Assembly: GCA_964471155.1 (NCBI GenBank)
Contig: CAYYFX010000009.1
Coordinates: forward strand, 1-61,902
DNA from: CAYYFX01 sp964471155
GTDB lineage: Bacteria; ARS69
Reading direction: 5' to 3'
Length of the DNA: 61,902 bases
Within the stretch, counting starts at the first letter, position 1, and each line of letters opens with the position of its first letter. The notes under the pieces were generated by a model. The model made no database searches. It was not told the origin of the DNA and saw only the letters and a list, made by a program, of their open reading frames with translations. The position numbers and the translations under genes are program-made. Below, one piece after another: positions 17,072 to 25,612 of the stretch.

Positions 17072-18246
17072 CACGCCTGCCCGAGTACCTCCTGGTCCTG
17101 TACGCGCTCACCGGGACGCTGTCGATCGCGGCGAGCCAGGCGGCGATGGTGGCCGGGGCGCTCGTCGTGCTCGGGGACCGCGGCCGGCGCACGGTGGTCG
17201 TGCGGCCCACCTTCGAGCTGCTCGCGCCGCTGCTCGCGTGGGTGGCGGCGTCCCTGCTCGCCACCGCCGCCGCGTCCGACCCCGCGGCCAGCGCGGGGAA
17301 GCTGAAGAAGCTCGTGCTGCTCGCGATGCCGTTCTGGGCGCCGGCGGTCGTCACGCGACGCTGGAGCCTCGGCCGCCTGTCGATGGCGCTGCTGTTCGGG
17401 GCGGGCATCACGTCCCTGTACGGTCTGCTCACCTTCTTCCTGCACGGGGGCCCGGACCCGGACATCCGCATCCGCGGCTTCCACGGCTTCTACCTCACGA
17501 ACGCGGGCATGCTGCTGTGGTGCCTCTTCCCGGCGCTGCTGTTCGCGACGCAGCGGCGCCTCGGGCACTCGTACCGCCTCGCCGCGGGGCTGACCGCGGC
17601 ATCCGTCCTGGCGGTGCTCTTCTTCGGCCGGCTCCCCGGCGCGTGGCTCGGGATGGCGGCCGGACTGCTGCACCTCGCGCTGCTGCGGCGCCGTCCGGTC
17701 GCGCTCGCCGCGCTGGCCGCGCTCGCGGTGGCGTTCGTGCCCGCGCCCGATCCCGTGCGCGAGGCCGCGAGCCAGCTCGTGGATCCGGCCAGCCCGTCGA
17801 ATCTCGAGCGCCGCGAGGTGTGGACGAACGGGTTGGCGCTGTTCCGCGCGGATCCGTGGACGGGCTGCGGGCTCCAGGATCTGCGGCAGGACTACGAGCG
17901 CGTGGCCGGCCCGGACGCCAAGCCGCAGGGGCACCTGCAGTCCGTTCCGGTCACCGTGGCCGCCGGAATGGGCGTTCCCGGACTGCTCGCGTTCGCCTGG
18001 TGGATGTCCGCCACGTTCGCCGCGCTGCGCCGCGCGCGGCGCAGCGTCGCCGCGGGCTTCGAGCGGGACCTCGTGGAGGGGGTCGAAGCCGGCGTCGTCG
18101 CGTTCCTGGCCGCGGGGCTCGTGGACTGGAACCTCGGCGACTCGGAGATCCTGGCGCTGTTCGGCTTCCTCGCGGGCCTGGCCATGGCCGTGCCGCGGGT
18201 GACGGGCAGCGCGCGCCCGTCCCCGGGGCGGGACGCGACGTCGTGA
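17068..18246 (+). CDS. O-antigen ligase/polymerase family membrane protein (WaaL-like)
   Basis: 392 aa with about ten hydrophobic segments. The large periplasmic loop contains RREVWTNGLALFRADPWTG followed by a conserved His (His289 in HLQSVPVTVAAGMG). This matches the Wzy_C/WaaL pattern in which a loop Arg and His are needed for ligation. Because it lies in the core operon with heptosyltransferases, it is more likely the ligase that joins polysaccharide to lipid A-core than a Wzy polymerase. The separate protein at 30791 lies in the polysaccharide locus and would be the polymerase. Confidence 0.8.
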   Translation: MTRLPEYLLVLYALTGTLSIAASQAAMVAGALVVLGDRGRRTVVVRPTFELLAPLLAWVAASLLATAAASDPAASAGKLKKLVLLAMPFWAPAVVTRRWSLGRLSMALLFGAGITSLYGLLTFFLHGGPDPDIRIRGFHGFYLTNAGMLLWCLFPALLFATQRRLGHSYRLAAGLTAASVLAVLFFGRLPGAWLGMAAGLLHLALLRRRPVALAALAALAVAFVPAPDPVREAASQLVDPASPSNLERREVWTNGLALFRADPWTGCGLQDLRQDYERVAGPDAKPQGHLQSVPVTVAAGMGVPGLLAFAWWMSATFAALRRARRSVAAGFERDLVEGVEAGVVAFLAAGLVDWNLGDSEILALFGFLAGLAMAVPRVTGSARPSPGRDATS

Positions 18247-18998
18247 GCGGCGTCTCCGTGCTGATCCCCGCGCGCGACGAGGCGACCGACCTGCCCGCCT
18301 GCCTGGAGAGCTGCGCGTTCGCCGACGAGATCGTCGTGGTGGACTCCGGCAGCGTCGACGGCACCGCCGACCTCGCGCGCGCCGCGGGCGCACGCGTGCT
18401 GGTCCGTCCGTTCGACACGCATGCGCGCCAGAAGAACTGGGCGCTTCCGCAGCTCGCGCACGACTGGGTCCTGGCCGTGGACGCGGACGAGCGCGTCACG
18501 CCGGAACTCGCCGCGGAGATCCCGCGCGCGCTGGCATCGGCCGGGGCGGCGCGGGGATTCGTGATCCCGCGCCGCAACACGTTCCTCGGTCGGGAGATCC
18601 GCGGCTGCGGGTGGCAGCACGACCGCGTGCTGCGCCTGTTCGACCGGCGGCACGCGCGGTACGACGACCGCCGGGTGCACGAGTCCGTGCAGGTGGACGG
18701 CGCGGTCGCGCGGCTCACGGGCGCCCTGCGGCACCACTCCTGCCGCGACCTGTCCGAGTGGCTGCGCAAGACCGAGCGCTACGCGCACCTCGGCGCCGAG
18801 GAGGCGTTCGCGGCGGGGCGGCGCGCCCGGGCCACCGACCTCGCGGTGCGACCGGCCGGGCGCTTCCTCAAGCAGTGGCTCCTGCAGGCCGGCTTCCGCG
18901 ACGGCGTCGAGGGCTGGCTGCTGTGCGCGACCTCCGCCTACGGCGTGCTGCTGAAGTACGCGCGGCTGCGCGAGCTGGCGCGCGGGACGTCCCGGTGA
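18243..18998 (+). CDS. GT2 family glycosyltransferase (WaaE/KdtX-like)
   Basis: 251 aa, single GT-A domain. It shows SVLIPARDEATDLPACLES, IVVVDSGSVDGT and the metal-binding AVDADERVTPEL (DxD). The QKNWAL and CGWQHDRVLRLF segments are typical of the WaaE/KdtX/LpsE-like GT2 clade, which includes enzymes adding beta-glucose to inner-core heptose. GTG start overlaps the ligase stop. The position in the core operon supports an inner-core role. The exact sugar is not readable. Confidence 0.83.
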   Translation: MSGVSVLIPARDEATDLPACLESCAFADEIVVVDSGSVDGTADLARAAGARVLVRPFDTHARQKNWALPQLAHDWVLAVDADERVTPELAAEIPRALASAGAARGFVIPRRNTFLGREIRGCGWQHDRVLRLFDRRHARYDDRRVHESVQVDGAVARLTGALRHHSCRDLSEWLRKTERYAHLGAEEAFAAGRRARATDLAVRPAGRFLKQWLLQAGFRDGVEGWLLCATSAYGVLLKYARLRELARGTSR

Positions 18999-20053
18999 GG
19001 CTGCCCCCGGATCTCCGCCCGCGCCGCGCGCTGGTGCTGCGGCCGCGCGGCCTGGGGGACATCGTGCTGTCCTCGGCGGTGCTGGATGCGCTGCGCCGGG
19101 CCTGGCCCGGGGCCGAGCTGGACTACGCGGCGGAGGCGCCGGCGCGCGCGCTCCTGGAGACGGACCCGCGTTTGGCCTCCATCTTCCTGCTCGGCCCGCG
19201 CCGGCCCCCGGAGGGGCGGATCACGAGCGGCGGCCTCCGCGATGCCGTCCGCTGGATCCGCGCGCGCCGGGCGGAGGTCGTGCTGGACCTGTTCTCCAAC
19301 CCGCGCACCGCGCTGTTGACCGCGCTGTCGGGCGCGCGCTGGCGCGTGGGGTACGACCGCAAGGCGCGCCGCTTGGCCTACAACGTCCGCGTGCCGCGCT
19401 TCCACGGCGCGCCGCGCACCGACCCGCGCTGGGCGGGACGGATGCAGGTGGACTTCCTCCGGGACGCCGGCATCGGCTGGGACGGCGAGCCGCGCGCGGG
19501 CGTGGCGCTGACGCCGGCCGACCGCGAGGCCGCCGCCGCCGCGCTCGCCGCGCTGGGGTACGACGTGGCGCGTCCCTTCGGGGCCGTGCTGCCGGGCGGG
19601 ACGTGGCCGGGCAAGCGCTGGACCGTGGAGGGGTACGCCGGGGCCGCGCGCGCGATCGCGCGACGGTTCGGCGCGCCCGCGCTCGTGCTCTGGGGGCCGC
19701 CGGAGCGCGCGGACGCCGAGGCGATCGGCGCGGCGCTGGCCGGGGACGGGCGCCTTGCCCCGCCCACGCCGCTGCGGGTCATGGCCGCGCTGCTGGCGCG
19801 CGCAGCCCTGCTGGTCGCCGCCGACAGCCTCGGGCGACACCTGGCGATCGTGCAGGGCGTGCCCACGGTGGGCGTGTTCGGCGCCACGGATCCGAAGGAC
19901 TGGACGCCGCCCGAGGGGCCGCACCGCACGGTGCGGACGGGTCCCGGCACGGCCTGGCCGTCGCTCGCCGAGCTGCCGGCGGACCCGGTGGTCGCGGAGA
20001 TCGACCGGCTGCTCGCCGGCCTCGCGGTGGACACCCCGCGCGGCGCCGCCTAG
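18995..20053 (+). CDS. GT9 family glycosyltransferase
   Basis: 352 aa. The N-terminus RALVLRPRGLGDIVLSSAVLDAL is canonical GT9. The donor loop reads AVLPGGTWPGKRW, and the C-terminal site is VAADSLGRHLAIVQGVPTVGVFGATDPKDW, where the usual ND pair has become AD. It is the fifth GT9-type gene in this window and the last gene of the core operon. The TAG stop (20051-20053) forms the start of the -10 box of the next promoter. Confidence 0.82.
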   Translation: MRLPPDLRPRRALVLRPRGLGDIVLSSAVLDALRRAWPGAELDYAAEAPARALLETDPRLASIFLLGPRRPPEGRITSGGLRDAVRWIRARRAEVVLDLFSNPRTALLTALSGARWRVGYDRKARRLAYNVRVPRFHGAPRTDPRWAGRMQVDFLRDAGIGWDGEPRAGVALTPADREAAAAALAALGYDVARPFGAVLPGGTWPGKRWTVEGYAGAARAIARRFGAPALVLWGPPERADAEAIGAALAGDGRLAPPTPLRVMAALLARAALLVAADSLGRHLAIVQGVPTVGVFGATDPKDWTPPEGPHRTVRTGPGTAWPSLAELPADPVVAEIDRLLAGLAVDTPRGAA

Positions 20054-20056
20054 AAT
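20028..20056 (+). promoter_or_regulatory. Sigma70-type promoter upstream of the 20104 operon
   Basis: TGGACA (20028-20033), 17-bp spacer, TAGAAT (20051-20056). The -10 starts with the stop codon of the GT9 gene. Start site expected near 20063, giving a leader of about 40 nt. Consensus-based prediction. Confidence 0.6.
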
Positions 20057-20103
20057 CCCGCCCCGCGCGCGCAACCCGCCCGCCGCGCCCCGGGGAGGAG
20101 CCC

Positions 20104-21345
20104 GTGTCCGAACGTATGCCTGCCAGCGCGCTCGACGTCCTGTTCCTCGCGCCGCGCACCCCCCCGGCCGTCGGCGGCCGCGAGAGCGTGCTGCGCGAGC
20201 TGCTTCGCGGGCAGCCGCACCGCAGCACCCGGCTGGTCGCGCCGCAGCAGGCCGGCGCCGGGGGCTTCGATCGCGCCGCCGGCATCGAGGTCCATCGCTT
20301 CCCGCGGTGGCCGTTCCTCGGCGAGGGGCCGAACCGCTGGCTCCGCGGCGCGCACCTGCGTTGGCTGGTCCGCGCGCGCGCGCCGCAGCTCCTGGTGGCG
20401 TACGGACTGGGTCCGGAGGCGACGATCGCGCGCGAGGCGAAGCGCGCGAGCGGCACCCCGTACGTGCTGCACGTGGAGGCGCCGGAGCTGTTCGCGGCGC
20501 GACGTGCGCTGCGCGAGGGCGGCGAGCGGGCGCGCGTGCTGCAGGAGATCCTCGACGAGACCGAGGTCGTGGTCGTGGCGTCGCGGGCGTGCCGGCTCGA
20601 GGCGTACAAGGCCGGCGTGCTGCCGCATCGCATCGAGGTGATCCCGCCGGGCGTGGACCTGGACCGGTTCCGGCCCGGCCCGAAGCCCGACGCGCTCGCA
20701 CGGCGCGCGCAGCTCGGGACGGGTCCGGTCCTGCTCACGGTGGCCGGCCGCGGGCCGGGCAAGGACCCGGACACGCTGCTGCGCGCGTTCGCCGCGTTCT
20801 CCGGCGGGCGCGGCGGCGCGACGCTCGTGGTGATCGGCCCGGTGGACGCGGCGTGGCGCGGCGCGGCGGACTCGTTGCGGGTCAAGAAGTCCGTGCGCTT
20901 CGCCGGCGTCGTTCCCGACGCGGAGCTACCGGACTGGTACCGGCTCGCGGACCTCTTCGTCCACGCGCACGCGGAGGATCGCGCGTCCGGCGTCGTGCCG
21001 GGCGTGGAGGTGGCGTTGGCGGAGGCGCTCGCGAGCGGTCTGCCGGTCGCGGCCACCGCGGTCCCGTCGGTGGAGGGCATGCTCCGCCCGGACGACGCCG
21101 GCGTGCTCGTGGAGCCCGGCGCGCACGCGAAGCTGGCGCGCGCGTTCGCCGACGTCCTCGGCGACGCCGGCGCCCTCGAGGAGATGCGCGCGGCCGCCCG
21201 CGCGCTCGCGGAGCGGGTGCACGCGACGGCGGAGACGTCCGCGAGGATGCGCGAACTGCTGGAGGTGGTGTGGTTCCGCCGGCTCGGCCGCGGGCGGCTC
21301 GCCCCGCCGGAGGAGGCCCCGGCGGCGGAGCGGCCCGCCGCTTGA
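20104..21345 (+). CDS. GT4 family glycosyltransferase
   Basis: 413 aa, GT-B fold. N-terminal LDVLFLAPRTPPAVGGRESVL, then IPPGVDLDRFRPGP at the domain hinge, and the C-terminal GVEVALAEALASGLPVAAT with the EX7E-type Glu pair. GTG at 20104 is preferred over ATG at 20116 because GGGGAGGAG ends at 20100, the right distance only for the GTG. First gene of a four-gene operon with its own promoter. Role: an unassigned core or polysaccharide sugar transfer. Confidence 0.84.
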   Translation: MSERMPASALDVLFLAPRTPPAVGGRESVLRELLRGQPHRSTRLVAPQQAGAGGFDRAAGIEVHRFPRWPFLGEGPNRWLRGAHLRWLVRARAPQLLVAYGLGPEATIAREAKRASGTPYVLHVEAPELFAARRALREGGERARVLQEILDETEVVVVASRACRLEAYKAGVLPHRIEVIPPGVDLDRFRPGPKPDALARRAQLGTGPVLLTVAGRGPGKDPDTLLRAFAAFSGGRGGATLVVIGPVDAAWRGAADSLRVKKSVRFAGVVPDAELPDWYRLADLFVHAHAEDRASGVVPGVEVALAEALASGLPVAATAVPSVEGMLRPDDAGVLVEPGAHAKLARAFADVLGDAGALEEMRAAARALAERVHATAETSARMRELLEVVWFRRLGRGRLAPPEEAPAAERPAA

Positions 21346-21347
21346 CC

Positions 21348-22415
21348 GTGCGCGTCCTGCACGTCGATCCCGCGCCGACGTGGCGCGGGGGAGAGCGGCA
21401 GGTGCTCCTGCTCGCGCACGGACTGGCCGCGGCCGGCGTGGACGCCATCGTGGCCGCGGATCCCCGCGGTCCGCTCGCGGAGCGGGCCGGCGCCGCCGGA
21501 CTCCCCGTGACCCCCTTCACCGCGCGCGGCGACGCGGATCCCGGGGCCATCGCCCGCGGCGTGCGGCTCCTCCGCCGGTTGCGCCCGGACATCGTCCACC
21601 TGCACACCGCGCGCGCGCACGGGGCCGGCGGGCTGGCCGCCCGGATCGCCGGCGTGCGGCCCGTGCTGGTCACCCGGCGCGTCGAGCTGCCGGTGCGCGG
21701 CGCGCTCGGGCGCTGGAAGTACCGCCGGCTCGCCGACCACTACGTGGCGATCTCCGCGGCCGTGGAGCGTGCGCTGCAGGCCGGGGGCGTCCCGCCGACG
21801 AGGATCACGCGGATTCCGAGCGGCGTCCCGATCCCGCCCGCGGCGCCGCGTCCGGTGCGGCCCCCCGGGACGCCCTGGACCGTCGGGACCCTGGCCGCGT
21901 TCACGCCGCAGAAGGACCCCGGAACCTGGCTGGCCACCGTCCGCCGCGTGGCCACGGCGATTCCGGAGGCCGAGTTCCTCTGGGCCGGCGACGGGGAACT
22001 CCGGCGCTTCACGGAGGTTGCACTGGCCGACGCCGGCCTCTCCGCCCGGGTGCGCTTCCCGGGATTCCTCGCGGACCCCGAGGATTTCTGGAGCCGGATC
22101 GACGTCTTCTTCCTACCCTCCGCGTTCGAGGCGCTCGGGACCGTCCTCCTGGACGCGATGGCACGCGGCATCCCCGTGGTGGCCACGCGCACCGGCGGGA
22201 TCCCCGAGGTCGTACGGGACGGGGAGGAGGGGCTCCTGGGATCGCCGGGGCGGGCGGACGAACTGGCCGCCGCGCTGCTGGCGCTCCGGGATCCCGCCGC
22301 CGCGCGGCGGGCCGGAGAGCTCGGACGCCGCCGTTCCTCGGAATTCGACGTGGCGCACACGGTGCGACGGACGCGGGAGCTGTACGAGCGGCTCCTCTCA
22401 GGGGAGGGTGCATGA
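21348..22415 (+). CDS. GT4 family glycosyltransferase
   Basis: 355 aa from GTG at 21348. A TTG at 21342 overlapping the previous stop as TTGA would add two residues. N-terminal VLHVDPAPTWRGGERQVLLLA has the GGxE acceptor loop common in heptose/glucose GT4 enzymes. The C-terminal SAFEALGTVLLDAMARGIPVVAT gives the EX7(E/D)-type site, here with Asp as the second acid. It is immediately upstream of the DUF3108 gene (ATGA overlap). Substrate unknown. Confidence 0.84.
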   Translation: MRVLHVDPAPTWRGGERQVLLLAHGLAAAGVDAIVAADPRGPLAERAGAAGLPVTPFTARGDADPGAIARGVRLLRRLRPDIVHLHTARAHGAGGLAARIAGVRPVLVTRRVELPVRGALGRWKYRRLADHYVAISAAVERALQAGGVPPTRITRIPSGVPIPPAAPRPVRPPGTPWTVGTLAAFTPQKDPGTWLATVRRVATAIPEAEFLWAGDGELRRFTEVALADAGLSARVRFPGFLADPEDFWSRIDVFFLPSAFEALGTVLLDAMARGIPVVATRTGGIPEVVRDGEEGLLGSPGRADELAAALLALRDPAAARRAGELGRRRSSEFDVAHTVRRTRELYERLLSGEGA

Positions 22416-23320
22416 AGACGTGGTGGCCCGTGCCCGTGCTGGTGCTCGCGACCACGGCCGGTGTCTTCCCGGAGTTCCCGGCGGACCCGGTGGCCTCGCC
22501 GGCGGGCCCGGTGCCGGCCCCGGCGGTCGCGCCCCGCGATCCCGCGGAGACCGGGAGGTTCGGCCCGCCCGAGGAGCTCGCGCCGCCGCCCGCGCCGCGG
22601 CCGCCCCTCCCCGACGTGCTGCCGTTCGGTCCGGGCGAGCACCTGAAGTTCTCCATCGACTACGGCATCCTCAACGCCGGCGGCGCCACCATGGAGGTGG
22701 CGGGACAGCGGCGCGTGGCGGGCCGGGACTGCCTCGACATCCGCACCGAGGCGAGGAGCAATGCCTTCTTCTCGAAGTTCTACAAGGTCTGGGACCGCGC
22801 GCAGACGTTCGTGGACACGTCCACGCTGGTCCCGTGGCGCTTCGAGAAGCACCAGCGCGAGGGCGGCTACAAGAAGGACGTGCTGGTGAAGTTCGACCGC
22901 GCCGGCTCGTTCGCGCAGTACGAGAACGGCGACGAGATCATGATGCACCCGTACGCCCAGGACGAGCTGTCGGCGTTCTACTACCTGCGCACCCTTCCCC
23001 TGGAGGTGGGGCGCGACGTGTTCATTGACAGTCATGCGGACCGGAAGAACTATCCCCTGCGCGTGATCGTGCACGCGCGCGAGAACGTGGAGGTGCCGGC
23101 GGGCACCTTCGACTGCTTCGTGGTGGAGCCGGTCGTGCGGGAGGGCGGCATCTTCCAGGCCAAGGGGACGCTCACGATCTGGCTCACCGCGGACGAGCGC
23201 CGCATGCCGGTGAAGATGCGCACGAAGATCGTCGTGGGCGCGGTCACGGCGTCGCTGACGGAATTCCGGCTCGCGGAGGAGTTCGCCCGCCCGGACGCCC
23301 GCGGGCGTGCGAGGGGATGA
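22412..23320 (+). CDS. DUF3108 domain exported protein
   Basis: 302 aa. An N-terminal hydrophobic segment (about 5-20) suggests export. A Pro/Ala-rich linker to about residue 65 follows, then a DUF3108 domain starting PGEHLKFSIDYGILNAGGA and including LRTLPLEVG and VEVPAGTFDCFVVEP. DUF3108 is a beta-rich periplasmic family of unknown function, often near glycosyltransferases or LPS genes. The substitution pattern FFSKFYKVWDRAQTFVD is typical. Coupled to the next gene by ATGA. It may act in the periplasm in glycolipid handling, but this is a guess from context. Confidence 0.82.
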   Translation: MKTWWPVPVLVLATTAGVFPEFPADPVASPAGPVPAPAVAPRDPAETGRFGPPEELAPPPAPRPPLPDVLPFGPGEHLKFSIDYGILNAGGATMEVAGQRRVAGRDCLDIRTEARSNAFFSKFYKVWDRAQTFVDTSTLVPWRFEKHQREGGYKKDVLVKFDRAGSFAQYENGDEIMMHPYAQDELSAFYYLRTLPLEVGRDVFIDSHADRKNYPLRVIVHARENVEVPAGTFDCFVVEPVVREGGIFQAKGTLTIWLTADERRMPVKMRTKIVVGAVTASLTEFRLAEEFARPDARGRARG

Positions 23321-24297
23321 TGGCCGGCCGACACGAGGAGATCGATCTCTCGCGGGTGCGCACGCTCGGCATCGACGAGCGCCGGAGCAAGGTGCGCGTG
23401 CAGGAGTTCGCGGGCGCCCCGCGGCCGGGGCTCACGGTCGCGGAGCTCGTGGCATCGCTCCCGGACATCCTGGCGGGCCGGGACTTCCGCACGCTGCTGG
23501 ACCGCATCGAGGCGGCCGTGCGCGCGCGGCGCGAGTGGATCGTGATGCTCGGCGGGCACGTCGTGAAGACGGGGACGGCGCCGTGCCTCGCGGGATTCCT
23601 GGCGCGACGACAGATCACGGCGCTCGCCATGAACGGCTCCGGCGCGGTGCACGACGTGGAGATCGCCCTGTTCGGCCGGACCTCGGAAGCGGTGGAGGAG
23701 GGTCTCGCGGACGGCTCCTTCGGGATGGCGCGGGAGACCGCGGCGTTCCTGAACGAGGCCGCCGCCCGCGCCGCGCGGGACGGGCTCGGGTTCGGCGAGG
23801 CGCTCGGCGCGGCCCTGCTCGCCGCCGCGGCGCCGAACGCCGACCGGAGCTTCCTGGCGGCGGCCGCCGCCGCCGGCGTGCCCGCCACGGTGCACGTGGC
23901 GCTGGGAACGGACATCGTGCACCAGCACCCCTCCGCGGACGGCGCCGCGATCGGGGACGCTTCGCTCCGGGACTTCCGGATCCTGGCCGCCCGGGTCGCG
24001 CGGCTCGCCGGCGGGGTCGTGCTGAATCTGGGATCGGCGGTGGTGCTCCCGGAGGTGTTCCTGAAGGCGCTGACCGTGGCCCGGAACCTGGGTCACCCCG
24101 TGGACGACTTCACGGCGGCGGACTTCGACATGATCCGGCAGTACCGGCCGCTGACGAACGTGGTGTCCCGACCCACCCGGGGAGGGGGCTTCGGCGCCCA
24201 CTTCACCGGCCAGCACGAGATCCTGATCCCGCTCCTGGCGGCGGCCCTGGCGGACCGGCTGTCAGGAGACGCAAAACCCGATCCGGCCGTCCGTTGA
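23317..24297 (+). CDS. Deoxyhypusine-synthase-like protein of unknown function
   Basis: 326 aa. The fold pattern resembles the bacterial deoxyhypusine-synthase-like family: IVMLGGHVVKTG (about 87-98), ITALAMNGSGAVHDVEIALFG, ADGSFGMARET, HVALGTDIVHQHPSADG and VLNLGSAVVLPEVFLKALTVAR, ending in a GQHEILIPLLAAAL block. Eukaryotic enzymes use a Lys in a SWGK motif to transfer the aminobutyl group. I see no such motif, and bacteria lack eIF5A, so true hypusine synthesis is unlikely. Last gene of the 20104 operon; the stop TGA lies in the -35 of the next promoter. The family assignment is from memory of its motifs. Confidence 0.6.
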   Translation: MMAGRHEEIDLSRVRTLGIDERRSKVRVQEFAGAPRPGLTVAELVASLPDILAGRDFRTLLDRIEAAVRARREWIVMLGGHVVKTGTAPCLAGFLARRQITALAMNGSGAVHDVEIALFGRTSEAVEEGLADGSFGMARETAAFLNEAAARAARDGLGFGEALGAALLAAAAPNADRSFLAAAAAAGVPATVHVALGTDIVHQHPSADGAAIGDASLRDFRILAARVARLAGGVVLNLGSAVVLPEVFLKALTVARNLGHPVDDFTAADFDMIRQYRPLTNVVSRPTRGGGFGAHFTGQHEILIPLLAAALADRLSGDAKPDPAVR

Positions 24298-24323
24298 CCC
24301 TGTCGCGAAGCCTCTGGTATGCT
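24294..24323 (+). promoter_or_regulatory. Strong extended -10 promoter of the polysaccharide export operon
   Basis: TTGACC (24294-24299), 18-bp spacer, TATGCT (24318-24323) with an extended -10 TGG directly upstream (24315-24317). The -35 overlaps the TGA stop of the previous gene. Expected start about 24330. Best promoter match before a long untranslated leader. Confidence 0.65.
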
Positions 24324-24699
24324 CCTCGGCATCCCTCCGGGATTCTTCACGAAACCCGGAGCCCGACCCAAAGGAAGCCTATCGGATCTTGCTACGAGTT
24401 GTTCCCGGCCGATCCGGGGACACAGCTGGTCTGACAACGAGATTCGAGGAGGGCGACCGGGAGTTGCCGTGCCGGGGCGCAGGCCCCGGGCCGGTGGGTC
24501 CGAGCGAAGCCGCGGCGCTTCCGCCGCGGAGGTTTCGCGCGCGCACCCCCCATCCATCGGCACGCACGCGCAGGCCCGTCCGGACGCACGCCCAGTCCGC
24601 GGGCGCGCTTCCCCGTCAAGGGGATCACCGGAAGTCGCCGAAGAACCTCGTGGAATCAGGCTTCGCGGGCGATGCCGCCCGCACCTTGGGGAGGTCGGG
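24324..24699 (+). promoter_or_regulatory. Long structured 5' leader (about 370 nt) of the export operon
   Basis: This is the only stretch over 300 bp without a gene. It holds a series of perfect inverted repeats: 24335-24341 with 24355-24361 (7 bp), 24383-24388 with 24411-24416 (6 bp), 24472-24478 with 24483-24489 (7 bp, GCAG loop), 24510-24517 with 24522-24529 (8 bp, CTTC loop, outer arms GCGAA/TTCGC at 24504 and 24534), 24611-24614 with 24620-24623, and 24665-24670 with 24677-24682 (6 bp). The last ends 5 nt before the GGGGAGG ribosome site (24688-24694). I could not match it to a known riboswitch class. A 5' regulatory RNA is plausible. Confidence 0.45.
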
Positions 24700-25599
24700 A
24701 TGATCCCGATGCGTTTCCGGGCGCGTTTCGCCACGCTCGCCCTGGTCGCGCTGGCCGCGGCCGCGGCGGCGGGTTGCGGCTCGCCCTACTACGTCGAGGG
24801 TCAGGACGAACTCGGCGACCTGCCGGACAGCCTGCGCATCCTCATCGAGTCCCAGGAGGAGCAGCGGCAGCCCGCCCAGGTGCGCACGGAGGAAGGGGTC
24901 CTCGTCCGCCAGCTGTCCACGGAGGACGAGGCGGTGAAGCCCTTGCCGCTCGAGTACTCCTCGGAGGGACCGTATCTCCTCCGGCGCGGGGACAAGGTCT
25001 CCGTTTCGGTCATGTTCTATCCGGAGCTGGAGACGCTGACCGTCGTCCGTCCCGACGGCATGATCACGGCGCCGGGCGTCGGCGACGTGGCGGCGCTGGG
25101 TCGGCGTCCGGAGGAGGTCGCCGCGGACATCGAGGCGCACTACAGCCGGATCCTCCGGGACCCCACGACCACGCTCAACGTCGTGGCGTTCGGGGAGCGC
25201 CGCGCCTACGTGCTGGGACAGGTGTCGAAGCCGGGGCCGATCGACCTGCAGCAGCGCATGACCCTGACCCAGGCCCTCGGCGCCACGGGATCGCCCACGC
25301 GGGACGCGAAGCTCGGCTCGGTCGTGCTGCTGCGCCGCAAGAGCGAGAACACGGCCAGCGCGTACAACCTGGACCTGCGCGGGGTGCTGGAGGGCAAGTC
25401 GCTCGCCGCCGACATCGTGCTGCAGCCGGACGACGTGGTGTACGTGCCGTCCACGTTCATCTCCGACCTCGAGCACTTCATCCACCTCGCCGTCGAGGGC
25501 CTCCTGCCGGTCCCCGACCTCTTCATCCGCACCTACGACGCGATCCACGTCGACGAGCGCTCGGCGATCCGCCGCGACGTCGAGTCGGTCACGCCGTGA
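24700..25599 (+). CDS. Outer-membrane polysaccharide export lipoprotein (Wza/EpsA-like, PES domain)
   Basis: 299 aa. Signal peptide with lipobox ending AAAAGC, so Cys26 is the lipidation site. A variable region to about residue 85 is followed by the poly_export (PES) domain beginning PYLLRRGDKVSVSV and an SLBB-type block RRAYVLGQVSKPGPIDL. It is expected to form the outer-membrane or periplasmic channel for exopolysaccharide. ATG at 24700 is supported by GGGGAGG 5 bp upstream and by the signal peptide starting there. An in-frame upstream ATG at 24319 would bury the signal peptide. First gene of the polysaccharide operon, followed by the Wzz/GumC gene. Confidence 0.88.
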   Translation: MIPMRFRARFATLALVALAAAAAAGCGSPYYVEGQDELGDLPDSLRILIESQEEQRQPAQVRTEEGVLVRQLSTEDEAVKPLPLEYSSEGPYLLRRGDKVSVSVMFYPELETLTVVRPDGMITAPGVGDVAALGRRPEEVAADIEAHYSRILRDPTTTLNVVAFGERRAYVLGQVSKPGPIDLQQRMTLTQALGATGSPTRDAKLGSVVLLRRKSENTASAYNLDLRGVLEGKSLAADIVLQPDDVVYVPSTFISDLEHFIHLAVEGLLPVPDLFIRTYDAIHVDERSAIRRDVESVTP

Positions 25600-25612
25600 C
25601 GCGAGGCGACCG

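Noticed and set aside
24324..24450. Cyclic di-GMP (GEMM-I) riboswitch in the leader
   Set aside because: The first hairpins are suggestive, but the conserved GEMM core and tetraloop-receptor sequences are not visible.
24319..24699. In-frame upstream extension of the export lipoprotein from ATG 24319
   Set aside because: It would put 127 residues before an obvious signal peptide and lipobox, and its ATG overlaps the -10 box.
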